Origin: Fischerella sp. JS2
GTDB lineage: Bacteria > Cyanobacteriota > Cyanobacteriia > Cyanobacteriales > Nostocaceae
Assembly: GCF_032393985.1 (NCBI RefSeq)
Contig: NZ_CP135918.1
Span: 6,945,724 to 7,009,723, forward strand
Reading direction: 5' to 3'
DNA length: 64,000 bases
Below the pieces are notes generated by a model. The model was not told where the DNA came from. It was given only the letters and a program-made list of their open reading frames with translations, and ran no database searches. The position numbers and the translations under genes were made by a program. Positions 16,911 to 25,740 of this stretch are shown here, one piece after another; positions within the stretch are counted from its first letter, which is position 1; each line of letters opens with the position of its first letter.

Positions 16911-17498
16911 TTAGCTTTTAGCCTTTAACTTATATAAACTCCTATATTCCCAAGGTTTCACAAATTTGGCATCACCCCAAACACCTCTTTGATTTGCTTT
17001 AGCTTCGGTTTCGGCTTGTTGAATTCTTTCTTTACTAGGACATTTATTTAGATAGGGACGATAAACTAGTGCTAACCCTTCACGTACTAATAATTCTTGA
17101 ATAAAAGTACCATTACGCAATCTGACTTCTGCAACTTTGCGTCCATAGCGATCGCTATCTGTCAGTGTGAGATTAACGCGATCGCCTGCTTGGTTGATTA
17201 GTTCTTGCACTCTTGCTTGCGCTTTTGTTCCCCAAGTAAATTGGTTGCGATCGCTGGCGGCTTTACTTTGTCTTTCTTTGGTGGAATGAGGTATTTCTGG
17301 TGCATCAACACAAGCAAAACGGACGGTAAATTCATCACCTTTTGTATCTTTGATTCTGAGAGTATCACCATCGCTAACTCGTTCTACTGTATCACCAGAA
17401 GCAAAGAGGCGATCGCATCCCATCAAACCAAAAATTAGAATAGCCACACAAAACCAAAGTAAAGGTTGTTTATTTATTTTCACAACGCTAAAATTCAT
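16911..17498 (-). CDS. Thermonuclease (SNase) family lipoprotein
   Basis: The ATG at 17498 (MNFSVVKINKQ) is preferred because AAGGAGGA lies just upstream; the longer frame from 17534 would run through it. A lipoprotein signal ends 'IFGLMGC' (Cys about residue 28). The nuclease fold follows: 'RVSDGDTLRI', then 'VRFACVDAPEIPHS' with the catalytic Arg, Asp and Glu, and 'DSDRYGRKVAEV' with the second Arg. The C-terminal 'KANQRGVWGDAKFVKPWEYR' is typical of cyanobacterial SNases. Ca2+-dependent cleavage of DNA/RNA outside the cytoplasm is expected from the family. All key residues are present. Confidence 0.92.
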   Translation of the reverse strand: MNFSVVKINKQPLLWFCVAILIFGLMGCDRLFASGDTVERVSDGDTLRIKDTKGDEFTVRFACVDAPEIPHSTKERQSKAASDRNQFTWGTKAQARVQELINQAGDRVNLTLTDSDRYGRKVAEVRLRNGTFIQELLVREGLALVYRPYLNKCPSKERIQQAETEAKANQRGVWGDAKFVKPWEYRSLYKLKAKS

Positions 17499-17627
17499 AT
17501 TCCTCCTTGTCTGGTTGCTTGCCAAATGTATCAAAATTACGGCGTATCATCACATAGACAGAAGTTGAATAGATATTGAGCGTTAGTATAAGAAATGTAA
17601 ACTCCCAAAAGTAAGTGTGAGTTTCTC

Positions 17628-18377
17628 ATGAACTTTTTGACTTACGTCATGCATCTTGTGGGTTCGGGTGCAGTTGCATACTACAGCGCCGCACAAATCC
17701 GTGACTCTAAAACCCGTCCTAATGTTCTTGCAGGTTTTCAGCTAGCAGAATCTGGTTCTGTACCTTTTTTGACAAAACTTAGCGATCGCGCCGCCGCAGA
17801 AGGCGATACATGGCTAGCAGAAAAACTGCTAAAACATGCAGCAGATGAAACCAGACATGGTCAAATTTTTGCCCATGCTTTAAAGCAACTGAATAAACAA
17901 GTGATTGATTTCAAAAGTTTACCGCCAGCAACTGAAGAAAACAAATCACAACAAAGACGTAGCCCATTTTTTGCTGCGTACTACGATGGTTACACTCAAG
18001 AACAGTTAAAACCAGATGTGATTGACTGGGATGTTTTTATGGGTAGCACCTACATCCTAGAACTAGACGCCAGTAAGGATTTTACACGGATGGCAAACGT
18101 GTTGCCTGATGATGATCCAAAAAGTCGTAATCTCAAGTTAGGAATGTTGAGTATTGCCAAAGATGAAACTGGCCATGCTGGATATCTCTATGAAGCGATG
18201 ATGCGACGGATGGCTGCTGTTAAGGTGCAAAAACTGGTAGATGAGTGGCGTACTCGTAAAGTAAACGCTTTGTTAGCGTTTGCAAGTAATGTATTGCAAG
18301 GTGAAGGACAAACTCGTTCTTTAGTACAAGATCGTGCTACTTCAGAAAGTGATTCTGAATTAATTGTTGCTTCATAA
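17628..18377 (+). CDS. Ferritin-like (di-iron) protein conserved in cyanobacteria
   Basis: 249 residues, mostly helical. Two ExxH metal motifs are visible: 'HAADETRHGQIFAHALKQL' (about residues 79-97) and 'SIAKDETGHAGYLYEAM' (about 183-199). Additional Glu ligands are likely in 'GFQLAESGSVPF' (about residue 45) and 'YILELDASKDF'. This four-carboxylate/two-His pattern is that of ferritin-like di-iron proteins (rubrerythrin, MiaE, DUF455 relatives). The chemistry is unknown; an oxidase, hydroxylase or peroxide-scavenging role would fit. The N-terminal 'MNFLTYVMHLVGSGAVAYYS' may be peripheral to membrane. It has its own promoter region of 90 bases. Confidence 0.8.
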   Translation: MNFLTYVMHLVGSGAVAYYSAAQIRDSKTRPNVLAGFQLAESGSVPFLTKLSDRAAAEGDTWLAEKLLKHAADETRHGQIFAHALKQLNKQVIDFKSLPPATEENKSQQRRSPFFAAYYDGYTQEQLKPDVIDWDVFMGSTYILELDASKDFTRMANVLPDDDPKSRNLKLGMLSIAKDETGHAGYLYEAMMRRMAAVKVQKLVDEWRTRKVNALLAFASNVLQGEGQTRSLVQDRATSESDSELIVAS

Positions 18378-18406
18378 TTGCATAGGGGAATTTAGGGAGA
18401 AATAAT

Positions 18407-18530
18407 TAGATCTCTAGCACAAATATTTTTACCCCACCCTAACCCTCCCCTTTACAAGGGGAGGGAACCGGAAGAGTTGTTTCCCCCCGAATTTCGGGGG
18501 GATCGAGGGGGTAAATCTAATAAAATTTAG
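18407..18530. repeat. Dispersed hairpin-rich repeat related to the element at 30030-30153
   Basis: Begins tagatctctagcacaaatat, then ttaccccaccctaaccct, followed by two hairpins: ccctcccctt/aaggggaggg (18443-18465) and ccccccga/tcgggggg (18483-18501). It ends near gatcgagggggtaaatcta. The same order of blocks is found in reverse orientation at 30030-30153. The whole spacer 18378-18692 has no other content I can name. Confidence 0.75.
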
Positions 18531-18692
18531 TATTATTTACATTGCCATTTGAAAACTACATAATCTCGTAAATTTTTGAAGAACGCATTACTAAATATAC
18601 CGATCCCAAATCAATAGTTTGATATGCTGTTACAACATATGAAGTAAAGCTGCTTAAGTAAACACTTAAGTAGTAACTGGGTTGTTATTTTT

Positions 18693-18995
18693 ATGTTTTC
18701 ATTAGATCAAAAAAAGAGTTCAAAACAATCTTTTCAATCTTCAGCAAATAGAGTTTCTTGGCTTTCTCGAAATATAGTATTCGTTAGTGTGTTTTTTGTT
18801 ATTATCTCAACTTGTGTCTATGCCATTTATTCCTTGAAATTCACTTTAATTACTTCTAATTTGAGTCATTCATCTAATTATTTTCACCCAACATCTATTC
18901 CTTGGCTAACTAATAAAGCTGATTGTGAACACAACCTTCGTAGAGTTTGGCGTGAAGGTCATTGTTGGGATTATGAACACGATCCTAGTTTTTGA
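18693..18995 (+). CDS. Small single-pass membrane protein, 100 residues
   Basis: A basic, Ser-rich cytoplasmic N-terminus (residues 1-27) is followed by one hydrophobic segment (about 28-52). The C-terminal 48 residues are probably outside and end 'NKADCEHNLRRVWREGHCWDYEHDPSF', with two Cys, two His and Trp residues that could bind metal or form a disulfide. The family is not recognised. No strong ribosome binding site. Monocistronic. Confidence 0.55.
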   Translation: MFSLDQKKSSKQSFQSSANRVSWLSRNIVFVSVFFVIISTCVYAIYSLKFTLITSNLSHSSNYFHPTSIPWLTNKADCEHNLRRVWREGHCWDYEHDPSF

Positions 18996-19067
18996 AGTGC
19001 ATAAATTAGTTATTTTCCACTAACTACTAGCTACCAGCTAGCTACCAGCAAAATATTGTTGAAATTG

Positions 19068-19370
19068 CTATTTGTGTAAAGATTGCTGTTGATTTTTAGT
19101 TGGTGATGGCTGTTCCAATAAAGCTGGCGGTGTTGCTTGACGGTAGGGACCACAGTAATACATTGTCATTACTGCTTTAAAAGCCCAATGGTCTTTTGGT
19201 ACATCGCTAAAAGGATTTGGTAGAGTTTCTGCTTTGTTTTGAACACAAGCATTGAGGACTTGATTAGATGAGTTGGCTGGTACTTGAGTATCAGACTGTT
19301 GAGCTTGTACAGAAACAGCTAAGCTACTAGAAGCTAATACAATAACTGTTGCTAAAAGTTTATTGTTCAT
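19068..19370 (-). CDS. Small secreted protein with an SLH-like segment
   Basis: The ATG at 19370 (MNNKLLATVIVLASSSLAVS) opens a clear signal peptide with likely cleavage after 'VQA'. A GTG 18 bases upstream is less likely. The mature 75 residues contain 'NPFSDVPKDHWAFKAVMTMY', the start of an S-layer-homology-like motif (FSDVPxDHWA), but only one short copy, and two Cys. A Pro/Gln-rich tail ends it. It is probably periplasmic or cell-wall associated; too short for a normal three-copy SLH anchor. Confidence 0.65.
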   Translation of the reverse strand: MNNKLLATVIVLASSSLAVSVQAQQSDTQVPANSSNQVLNACVQNKAETLPNPFSDVPKDHWAFKAVMTMYYCGPYRQATPPALLEQPSPTKNQQQSLHK

Positions 19371-19530
19371 GAATTTTAGGCAGTTCACTGTTTCTATTTT
19401 ACTTTTTTAGATGATGATAAGACCTTATCGAGTCAATTCAGTAACAGCCAGTGATACTGAAACAAACTAAGAATGGTTTGTGTTCTCCTACTACAACAAA
19501 AATCTAGCTATGTGTTTGGATAGCTAGTTT

Positions 19531-19995
19531 TCAGCGATATTGATCAATTGATTTTGTCTGACTTGTTAACCAATAACCAACTATAGCAATCGCAATAGTA
19601 ATTACACCAAGCACAACATTAGGATAAATCGTAATTCCACCCAACTCAGGCTCGCGAATATTGCCGAGAACTGGGTCATTGAGGAAACCGTAAGAAGTTC
19701 CAGGCCATAAGCCAGCAGCAATCAGTCCTATCCAAAACGCAGACCCGAGAAATGCAGCAAGACCCATCGAAAAGCGATCGCTCACCGGACGAGCCTTCAA
19801 AATCGCTAATGCGGCACTTCCCAATGAAATGGCAGCAAAAAACGACATGGCACAATGTAGTTTTGCGTGAGGTAGCCATGCAGGATTATTCATGTGACCT
19901 TTTGCCAGCAAGACCGCATCTACACCAATCGGAATGATAATTGTCGAAAGCGCAGCAGCTCCGAGTAGCCATTTGGCGAGCTGTTCTCGATGCAT
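19531..19995 (-). CDS. Four-helix membrane protein (DUF6640-like)
   Basis: 154 residues, four membrane helices (about 8-30, 45-66, 77-99, 122-144). The loop 'NNPAWLPHAKLHCAMSF' holds two His in a pattern I associate with DUF6640 proteins; that name is tentative. The start is supported by AGGAG 9 bases before ATG 19995. No catalytic domain. Only a 45-residue membrane protein gene (20079-20216) lies upstream on the same strand, 83 bases away, so the two may be co-transcribed. Confidence 0.65.
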   Translation of the reverse strand: MHREQLAKWLLGAAALSTIIIPIGVDAVLLAKGHMNNPAWLPHAKLHCAMSFFAAISLGSAALAILKARPVSDRFSMGLAAFLGSAFWIGLIAAGLWPGTSYGFLNDPVLGNIREPELGGITIYPNVVLGVITIAIAIVGYWLTSQTKSIDQYR

Positions 19996-20078
19996 GTTAA
20001 TTTTCTCCTGTTCAAAACTGAAAATATAGTTTCATCGGAACTTCGTAACCGCACACATAACTTGGAGCTTTGCTGAAT

Positions 20079-20216
20079 TTAAGCAGAAGCAAACATTGTC
20101 ACCAAAATTAACATTACTGCCAAACCACAAACCCAAAGTAATAAAGATCCCCAGCTAACAGAATCTTGTTGTATTTTCTGCCATAAACTATTTTCTGAAT
20201 TATTGCGAGTTGCCAT
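20079..20216 (-). CDS. 45-residue single-pass membrane protein
   Basis: Short frame from ATG 20216 to TAA 20079-20081. GGAGGTTAGGAATT immediately precedes the ATG, an excellent ribosome binding site. The N-terminal 22 residues are polar (MATRNNSENSLWQKIQQDSV); the rest is one hydrophobic helix ('SLLLWVCGLAVMLILVTMFA'). Function unknown. It could be a subunit or regulator of the membrane protein encoded downstream at 19531-19995. Confidence 0.6.
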   Translation of the reverse strand: MATRNNSENSLWQKIQQDSVSWGSLLLWVCGLAVMLILVTMFASA

Positions 20217-20658
20217 AATTCCTAACCTCCAATTTTTGATTGCACCTCAATACACACGCAATGCGTAATTAACGGATGCTTGCTTTTATTAAGTTTTTTC
20301 TACTAAAAAAAATGATCAATGTTATTTGATTATGTATTTTATTTTGCTATAACAAGGCGATCGCCCAATCAAGTTTGTGAACATTCTTAATATATTTGTT
20401 GTTAGTTAAGTGTTAGTTCATTACCAGGTTCAACCTGGTAATGAAAACTAGAGTCTCTGACTCTTCATTTGCTTGAGATTGGTGCTAGTAGTTCACCCCA
20501 TTGATTTTGATAGTTTAAATCCCCGACTTTTTAAAAAGTCGGGGATCTATCCCCTCGTAACCTTTAGAACTAATGAAACAAACTACTAGACAGCAGATGA
20601 TAGCTACTTTCTACCAGGTACTTTAAATCTAAATCAAGATTTAAGCCAACAGAACCAT
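20217..20658. other. Spacer with a perfect 24-base palindrome at 20521-20544
   Basis: The palindrome has arms ccccgacttttt/aaaaagtcgggg (20521-20544). It lies 115 bases downstream of the minus-strand DUF1232 gene (ends 20659), so it may serve as its terminator. The remainder is AT-rich with gttagttaagtgttagtt repeats; no gene seen. Confidence 0.6.
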
Positions 20659-20964
20659 TTAGTTTAATGGCACAGCATCAATATCAATCACAGTCGCTGT
20701 TTGAGTAGAATTTGATTCAACAGAAGTACCTTTTTTACGATTTTTGAGTTGTTCTAGAGCAATTTGAGAAACTTCTGCAACTATAAAGCTAGCAATCAGC
20801 CCATCATCAATCCATCCTAAAACTGGGAAAACATCAGGTGAAATATCTAGTGGGCTAATCAGGTAAAATAAACTAGCAATAATTGCGAACCAGCGATATT
20901 TGGGATGACGCAAAAATTTACGAATTCTGTTTTGTAATAGCTGCGTAAAAAATCTTTTTCTCAT
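20659..20964 (-). CDS. YkvA family (DUF1232) membrane protein
   Basis: 101 residues; AAGGAG 8 bases before ATG 20964. A basic N-terminus ('MRKRFFTQLLQNRIRKFLRH') is followed by the DUF1232 core 'LFYLISPLDISPDVFPVLGW.DD', whose S-P-x-D-x-x-P-D pattern defines the family. Two membrane helices and a polar tail complete it. Role unknown; common in bacteria. Confidence 0.88.
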   Translation of the reverse strand: MRKRFFTQLLQNRIRKFLRHPKYRWFAIIASLFYLISPLDISPDVFPVLGWIDDGLIASFIVAEVSQIALEQLKNRKKGTSVESNSTQTATVIDIDAVPLN

Positions 20965-21399
20965 TGATAATCTCCTTAAACTAACAAGATTATCTTGACA
21001 AATTCATCCATAAAAATCTGGTGTAGATCACCCTTAGCGCTGTAGTGAAAATACACCACCGAATGCATAGGCGATTTACCGTATATTGAGAGTACAAAAA
21101 ACTAACTGCGATCGCTCAGTTACGTCCATAGGGTATGAAAAATCGTAGACACACTCAAGCATGGCTTTCCCTAGGGTACATTGTGTAAGGCGATTCACAC
21201 TGATGGATTATAGGTTTACTGTCAAGTTAATCCCTGTTCGCGCAGCGTCTTTGCCAGGAGAATCCCTAATCCCCGATTTTCAAAATCCATAACTTTGAAA
21301 TCATACTTGGGAATTAAGACTATTTACTTCTTTTGAATGTGAACAAGTAGTCAATCATTTGATTAGCTTAAGACTAGCAATTATTAAAGGTGAAAAAAT
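20965..21399. other. Spacer with degenerate dispersed repeats
   Basis: Contains a diverged copy of the GTAGAC..CTTCCC.TAGGGTAC repeat (21146-21180) and a gttcgcgcagcgtctttgcc unit (21236-21255), common classes in filamentous cyanobacteria. No gene recognised. Confidence 0.5.
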
Positions 21400-21576
21400 A
21401 TGAATAGAACACTGCTCACAATTTTAATTTTTATGTTCTTGCTCTTATTTATCATCTCTCCCTTTGCTGCTCTTGCTAATTTAATGATCGTGTTATTAGT
21501 CGCAGCCTTTTTATTTTCACTTGGGAATATATTGCAAGCAATTGTTGGTAACAAAACTGATTCTCATAGCTCATGA
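21400..21576 (+). CDS. 58-residue hydrophobic membrane protein
   Basis: ATG 21400 to TGA 21574-21576, with AAAGG 9 bases upstream. After MNRT come two closely spaced hydrophobic helices (residues 5-27 and 29-50), then a short polar tail (NKTDSHSS). Function unknown. Too short for routine gene calling; coding potential is judged from ribosome binding site and helix pattern only. Confidence 0.55.
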   Translation: MNRTLLTILIFMFLLLFIISPFAALANLMIVLLVAAFLFSLGNILQAIVGNKTDSHSS

Positions 21577-21600
21577 AATATCATCTCACTTAAATAAAAA

Positions 21601-21631
21601 GATGCTTCCAGTCAAAAAGACAAAAAGCATC
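21601..21631 (-). terminator. Hairpin with T run, minus strand
   Basis: The arms gatgctt/aagcatc (21601-21607 and 21625-21631) are followed on the minus strand by TTTTTATTT. It would end the minus-strand 47-residue gene (stop at 21727) and meets the plus-strand 58-residue gene head-on. Confidence 0.5.
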
Positions 21632-21726
21632 CAGTATTAGTGTTTTAAATTTGGCGATTTCACTATTTACAGTACAATTGTACTATAAAATCTGAATCGC
21701 GACCATCAAGTAATAGCAGAAGGTAT

Positions 21727-21870
21727 TTAGCCTCTTGTTAAACGGACGTGTTCTAGAATTCGCTGTTTGCGATCATTTGAGTTGGAGTTAAGCGTAGGCC
21801 TGATAAAGTCGTTCGTACTCCGAGCTAGATGCTCCATGATTCGCTTTTGACGGTCAGATTGCGTAGCCAT
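21727..21870 (-). CDS. 47-residue protein with two DRxxRIxEH repeats
   Basis: ATG 21870 to TAA 21727. Residues 6-15 (DRQKRIMEHL) and 33-42 (DRKQRILEHV) are two copies of one short basic/amphipathic helix motif joined by a Ser/Asn/Thr-rich linker. There is no membrane segment, and no Shine-Dalgarno sequence. The repeated motif makes chance unlikely. It might bind nucleic acid or a partner protein; function unknown. A T-tailed hairpin follows at 21601-21631. Confidence 0.6.
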   Translation of the reverse strand: MATQSDRQKRIMEHLARSTNDFIRPTLNSNSNDRKQRILEHVRLTRG

Positions 21871-21957
21871 AATCTAAAATACATAAGATACGATTTTGCA
21901 AGAGGTATAGTTACTAATTGGTAACTGATAACTGTTTACTATTCACTGATTTAGCCT

Positions 21958-22260
21958 TCATCCTTCTTCTGATGCTTCAATTAGTTTCATCAGACTATCT
22001 AAAGTTTTTGTCAGCTGCGATATTCTTTGCAACGAATGATCCTGTGTTTGAGCCAAAGTTTGAACTGCGTCACATAAAGCTAAAATTTGATAACCCTGCT
22101 GCTGTAACTGTTTTCCTTGTTCTTCTACTTGGGTGCTGAGATTATCTACTCTTTGAGCTAAACGTTCAATAGTTTCTGTAGTGGCCAGTACAGCTTCTCC
22201 AATTTGCTCAACAATAGATTCTAAGCGACCTACTTTAATTTCCGCCCCTGCTATAACCAT
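21958..22260 (-). CDS. Small coiled-coil protein, 100 residues
   Basis: GAGGAG lies upstream of ATG 22260. Residues about 10-95 show heptad spacing of Leu/Ile/Val with many Gln and Glu ('VGRLESIVEQIGEAVLATTE', 'LAQRVDNLSTQVEEQGKQL'), typical of a long coiled coil that would dimerise. No enzymatic motif. Such proteins are frequent in Nostocales, often beside nucleases; none adjoins here. Confidence 0.65.
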   Translation of the reverse strand: MVIAGAEIKVGRLESIVEQIGEAVLATTETIERLAQRVDNLSTQVEEQGKQLQQQGYQILALCDAVQTLAQTQDHSLQRISQLTKTLDSLMKLIEASEEG

Positions 22261-22522
22261 TTATCCAACTCCTCAATTTTGAGATCGCATCACAGTAAAT
22301 TTTTTGTTGCTGAATTTTTTAATAAGTTGAATACAAGCAGCTGTTGCCACTTTTATATTAGTCTGTGATTTTTCCAGACTTCGATTAAGATAAGTTACGC
22401 TCTTAGAGCAAAAACTTTCAACTCAAACATCATCTATACTAAGCGGGAAAACACTCTACAAAAGCAAAGTGTTATTTTTATCCACCACTAAATATGATTT
22501 TTGACTTTGAGGGAGAAAACAA

Positions 22523-22609
22523 ATGCTAGAGTTACTGTATGTTTTTGCAGTTATTTTGCTTTTTATACAAAGCAAAATTGCTTTTCTCGAACCTTGATAT
22601 CAATGTTTG
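22523..22609 (+). CDS. Possible 28-residue membrane peptide
   Basis: ATG 22523 has GAGGGAG 7 bases upstream and opens a 28-codon frame with one hydrophobic helix (MLELLYVFAVILLLYKAKLL). Size and pattern recall single-helix photosystem or small regulatory peptides, but no family is recognised and chance is quite possible. The surrounding spacer 22261-22915 is AT-rich and holds no other gene. Confidence 0.3.
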
Positions 22610-22915
22610 AGTGGGGAATTACAAGCTGATATTTTTAAGTAACATAACTGACTTTAGTGTTTCAATGTTAACACTCAGTTGATAGCAAATTCTAACACAA
22701 TTACTTGTAATATCCATATAAAAAACGTTTTTTCATCCACCATAAGATATATTAAATACGCTTTATGTGAAATTTATAAAAATTGATGATCCCTATTAAC
22801 TTGATGAAGATTCAGTGAATATACGGTTGTATTTGCATCTTAATAATAAAGGTAAGTCTATAGTCGAAATACAGATACGTAAAAATAAGTTTTTCGCTCA
22901 ACACTCGGCTTGACA

Positions 22916-23593
22916 ATGTACCAAATACCATTTACAACCGTTGTTGAAGGTGCAACTTCTAACACATGGGACTTATCATTTCATTCTCACCCCTCAGTAA
23001 GATCTAAATTTAAACGTTGTTTAGATATTCTGGGTGGCACCATTGGACTATTAATATTAGCTATTGTATTTATACCGATCACGATCGCTATCAAACTAGA
23101 CAGTCCTGGCCCTATTTTTTTCGTACAAGAACGTTACGGATTACAGGGACGGCCATTTTATATTCGTAAATTCCGGTCAATGGTTCCTGAGGCTGAACAG
23201 TTAAAATACTTAGTTAAAAATGAAGCTAACGGGCTTATATTTAAAAATAAGAATGACTTCCGAGTAACCAAAGTAGGGCGTTTTTTACGAAGCACCAGCT
23301 TAGACGAACTTCCGCAATTTTGGAATGTTCTTGTTGGAGAAATGAGTTTAGTAGGAACACGCCCGCCTACTGCTGACGAAGTCGCACATTACAATCAACG
23401 TCACTGGCAACGTTTAAATGTTAAACCAGGTCTAACTGGTGAGTGGCAAACTAGCGGCCGCTCCCATGTGAAGGACTTTGAACAAATTGTTGATTTAGAC
23501 TTGCAATACCAAAAGAAATGGCATCCTTTGTATGACTTGCTGTTGATTGCTAAAACTTTCTATATTCTAATGGGTAGAGTAGGAGCTTTCTAA
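22916..23593 (+). CDS. Undecaprenyl-phosphate sugar-1-phosphate transferase
   Basis: Bacterial sugar transferase of the small monotopic phosphoglycosyltransferase family (226 residues from ATG 22916; TTG 22910 is an alternative). One N-terminal hydrophobic re-entrant helix ('GGTIGLLILAIVFIPITIAI') is followed by the conserved core 'KLDSPGPIFFVQERYGLQGR', 'FYIRKFRSM' and 'FLRSTSLDELPQFWNVLVGE', containing the catalytic Asp-Glu pair. 'MSLVGTRPP' and 'KPGLTGEWQTSGRS' follow. It starts lipid-linked oligosaccharide assembly for exopolysaccharide. It is isolated from other polysaccharide genes here, has a 300-base leader and ends at a strong terminator. Confidence 0.93.
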   Translation: MYQIPFTTVVEGATSNTWDLSFHSHPSVRSKFKRCLDILGGTIGLLILAIVFIPITIAIKLDSPGPIFFVQERYGLQGRPFYIRKFRSMVPEAEQLKYLVKNEANGLIFKNKNDFRVTKVGRFLRSTSLDELPQFWNVLVGEMSLVGTRPPTADEVAHYNQRHWQRLNVKPGLTGEWQTSGRSHVKDFEQIVDLDLQYQKKWHPLYDLLLIAKTFYILMGRVGAF

Positions 23594-23637
23594 TTAAACG
23601 AGTCAATAGTTAATAAACAATATAGATGTCAAATAAA

Positions 23638-23674
23638 TGCCAAGTAACACAATATTTGTTACTTGGCAAATTTT
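23638..23674 (+). terminator. Rho-independent terminator of the sugar transferase gene
   Basis: The arms tgccaagtaaca (23638-23649) and tgttacttggca (23657-23668) form a perfect 12-bp stem with a 7-nt loop, followed by aatttttt. Confidence 0.85.
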
Positions 23675-23966
23675 TTAGCTCACGTTTGCCTTGTTAAAAA
23701 TAAACTTTAAACTGTTTTACAGCAGCTTTTGAGTCTGCCAAAAATATTGGTCAATCGGTGAGGGGTTTAACCCCTCATCCTGAAAGACTATGTGCTTTAG
23801 TTCAAAGCGTATAAAATTTGTTGACATCTATTCTTCAATTGTTTGACACATCTGTGAAACATCCAAGTTTTAAGTTAGACATATTCACGTCAAGCCAGTG
23901 TTGAGATACCCAATAGTCATCAGATAGTTGCTTACAAGTACTAACTTTTAGCCTCTACAAGAATTT

Positions 23967-24962
23967 ATGAATCATTCAATAACTGTGAAAGAAGTTCATA
24001 TTCAAACTAAAAACTATGTATATAAGTTTGATATGGTGCGTACTTATCTGCATGAAATTGGGCGTATTCCTCTACTTAATCATGAACAAGAGATTTATTT
24101 ATCTAAACAAGTACAGCAGATGTTAAATATACTTGCTGTTCAAGAAAAATTAGCATTGGAATTAAAGCGTGAACCTACACTCCAAGAGTGGGCAAATAGT
24201 ATAAAGATGGATGAAAAGCAACTGCTTGATTTGCTAAATCAAGGGCAACAAGCTAAACAGAAAATACTAGTAGCTAATTTGCGATTAGTAGTTTCTATCG
24301 CTAAAAAATATCAAAAGCGTAATTTAGACTTTTTAGATTTAATTCAAGAGGGGACTTTAGGGCTAGAACGAGGAATTGAGAAATTTGATCCAACAAAGGG
24401 ATACAAGTTTTCGACTTATGCTTACTGGTGGATTCGTCAAGCGATAACACGAGCGATCGCACAACAAGGACGTACAATTCGCTTACCTATTCATATCACT
24501 GAAAGACTAAATAAAATTAAGTCTACTCAACGAGAATTATCTCAGAAATTAGGTCGTACCCCCACTACAACGGAAATTGCCCAAGTACTTGATTTACAAC
24601 CTGATGAAATTAGACAATACTGGCTTTCTGCACGTCAACCTGTTTCTTTAGAAATGCGAGTGGGAAGTGAATTAGATACAGAATTACAGGATATGTTAGA
24701 GGATGATGGATTATCACCTGAAAGCTACACTATGCAGAAATCTCTAAATCAAGATATCCAAAACTTATTATCTAAATTACCTCCTCAACAACAGGAAATA
24801 TTGACTTTACGCTTCGGTTTAACAGACGGAAATGAACTTTCCTTAGCAGCAGTTGGTGAACGCATTGGTATTAGTAGAGAACGAGTGCGACAGTTAGAGC
24901 AACAAGCTCTTAATACTTTACGAAGACATAAGAATAAAGTTAGTTGTTATTTAGTTGGTTAG
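23967..24962 (+). CDS. Group 2 sigma-70 factor (SigB/C/D/E type)
   Basis: 331 residues, the size of cyanobacterial non-essential RpoD-like factors. Region 1.2 is '[22 protein letters not shown]'. Region 2 is '[20 protein letters not shown]' through '[20 protein letters not shown]' (core binding, -10 recognition). Region 3 is '[20 protein letters not shown]' and region 4 '[19 protein letters not shown]' (-35 recognition). No long region 1.1, so it is not the principal SigA. Which member cannot be decided by eye. A 370-base leader contains a gaggggttt-type palindrome at 23759-23777. Such factors respond to nutrient, light or carbon stress. Confidence 0.93.
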   Translation: MNHSITVKEVHIQTKNYVYKFDMVRTYLHEIGRIPLLNHEQEIYLSKQVQQMLNILAVQEKLALELKREPTLQEWANSIKMDEKQLLDLLNQGQQAKQKILVANLRLVVSIAKKYQKRNLDFLDLIQEGTLGLERGIEKFDPTKGYKFSTYAYWWIRQAITRAIAQQGRTIRLPIHITERLNKIKSTQRELSQKLGRTPTTTEIAQVLDLQPDEIRQYWLSARQPVSLEMRVGSELDTELQDMLEDDGLSPESYTMQKSLNQDIQNLLSKLPPQQQEILTLRFGLTDGNELSLAAVGERIGISRERVRQLEQQALNTLRRHKNKVSCYLVG

Positions 24963-25006
24963 TAAAAATAACAACTATTGTTTCAATTTAATAAACTTTA
25001 AAAATC

Positions 25007-25029
25007 ACCGATTTCTGTGAGAAGTCGGT
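25007..25029. terminator. ACCGATTTCT hairpin
   Basis: The arms accgatttct (25007-25016) and agaagtcggt (25020-25029) pair with one G-U around a 3-nt loop. It lies 45 bases after the sigma gene. It is related to a common cyanobacterial hairpin repeat and is a weak terminator candidate. Confidence 0.45.
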
Positions 25030-25246
25030 TTCTGTGTAAAAAACAAATATTCTCAAATTGGTTATTATTATCATTTACTTTGCTATTAATTAGTTTGAAA
25101 TTTCAGTAAAATGTTTTATCCTATCAAAGTTTGATAAATCAAACAAAACTCATATTTTACTGCTATTCTTGATTATTATATTCTGAACACTGAAAAACTT
25201 AATTGGATGGTTTTAGTGTTCAGCAATGTTCTTTTTTGGAAAGATT

Positions 25247-25621
25247 ATGAACAAGAAATTAGCACTAGCTTTGCTTGCCAGTCCAACTATTTTCACATCT
25301 TTATTATCTGTAATCGGAATAGTCAATCCTGCTCATGCGGCTTCACCAGTAATTCGTCTACAAGACGGAGAAGCGTGCATAAAACATCCTCACGTTAGTT
25401 ATGACCGCTTTGTATGTATACGAACTTCAAAAAAAGATGTAGATCCCCGTTATGCTTCCACAGCTAAGTTCAATTCAGTCAACTTTTCAAATGATAAAGT
25501 AGCCATGCTAAACTTTACTGAAGAGGAAAGCGATGCTGCACTTGCTACATTTGGTTGCGATTGTCCTTACTGTATGAATGCTCTACGTGCTTTGCGTGGT
25601 CAAGCACCTGTGGTTTATTAG
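25247..25621 (+). CDS. Small secreted cysteine-containing protein
   Basis: The ATG at 25247 (MNKKLALALLASPTIFTSLL) opens a signal peptide likely cut after 'NPAHA'. GGAAAG precedes it; a longer frame from 25226 is less likely. The mature part of about 95 residues has four or five Cys, two early ones ('GEACIKHP', 'RFVCIRTS') and a C-terminal cluster 'FGCDCPYCMNALRALRGQ'. The CDCPYC arrangement could bind a metal or form disulfides. Family not recognised. It lies 285 bases after a sigma gene; no operon is evident. Confidence 0.7.
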   Translation: MNKKLALALLASPTIFTSLLSVIGIVNPAHAASPVIRLQDGEACIKHPHVSYDRFVCIRTSKKDVDPRYASTAKFNSVNFSNDKVAMLNFTEEESDAALATFGCDCPYCMNALRALRGQAPVVY

Positions 25622-25676
25622 AATCTTAGTGTATTTGTGAATGCAATCGCACCACTAAGGAAGGCATGTATAAATT

Positions 25677-25707
25677 AGTAGAGACGTTGCTATGCAGCAT
25701 CTCTACT
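25677..25707. terminator. AGTAGAGA hairpin
   Basis: Outer arms agtagaga/tctctact pair perfectly; the inner part is imperfect around TGC-TAT-GCA. It lies between two convergent genes, like the related hairpin at 9340-9375. Confidence 0.55.
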
Positions 25708-25740
25708 GTTAACTAATTAGTTTTTAAAAGTTTACCTGTG

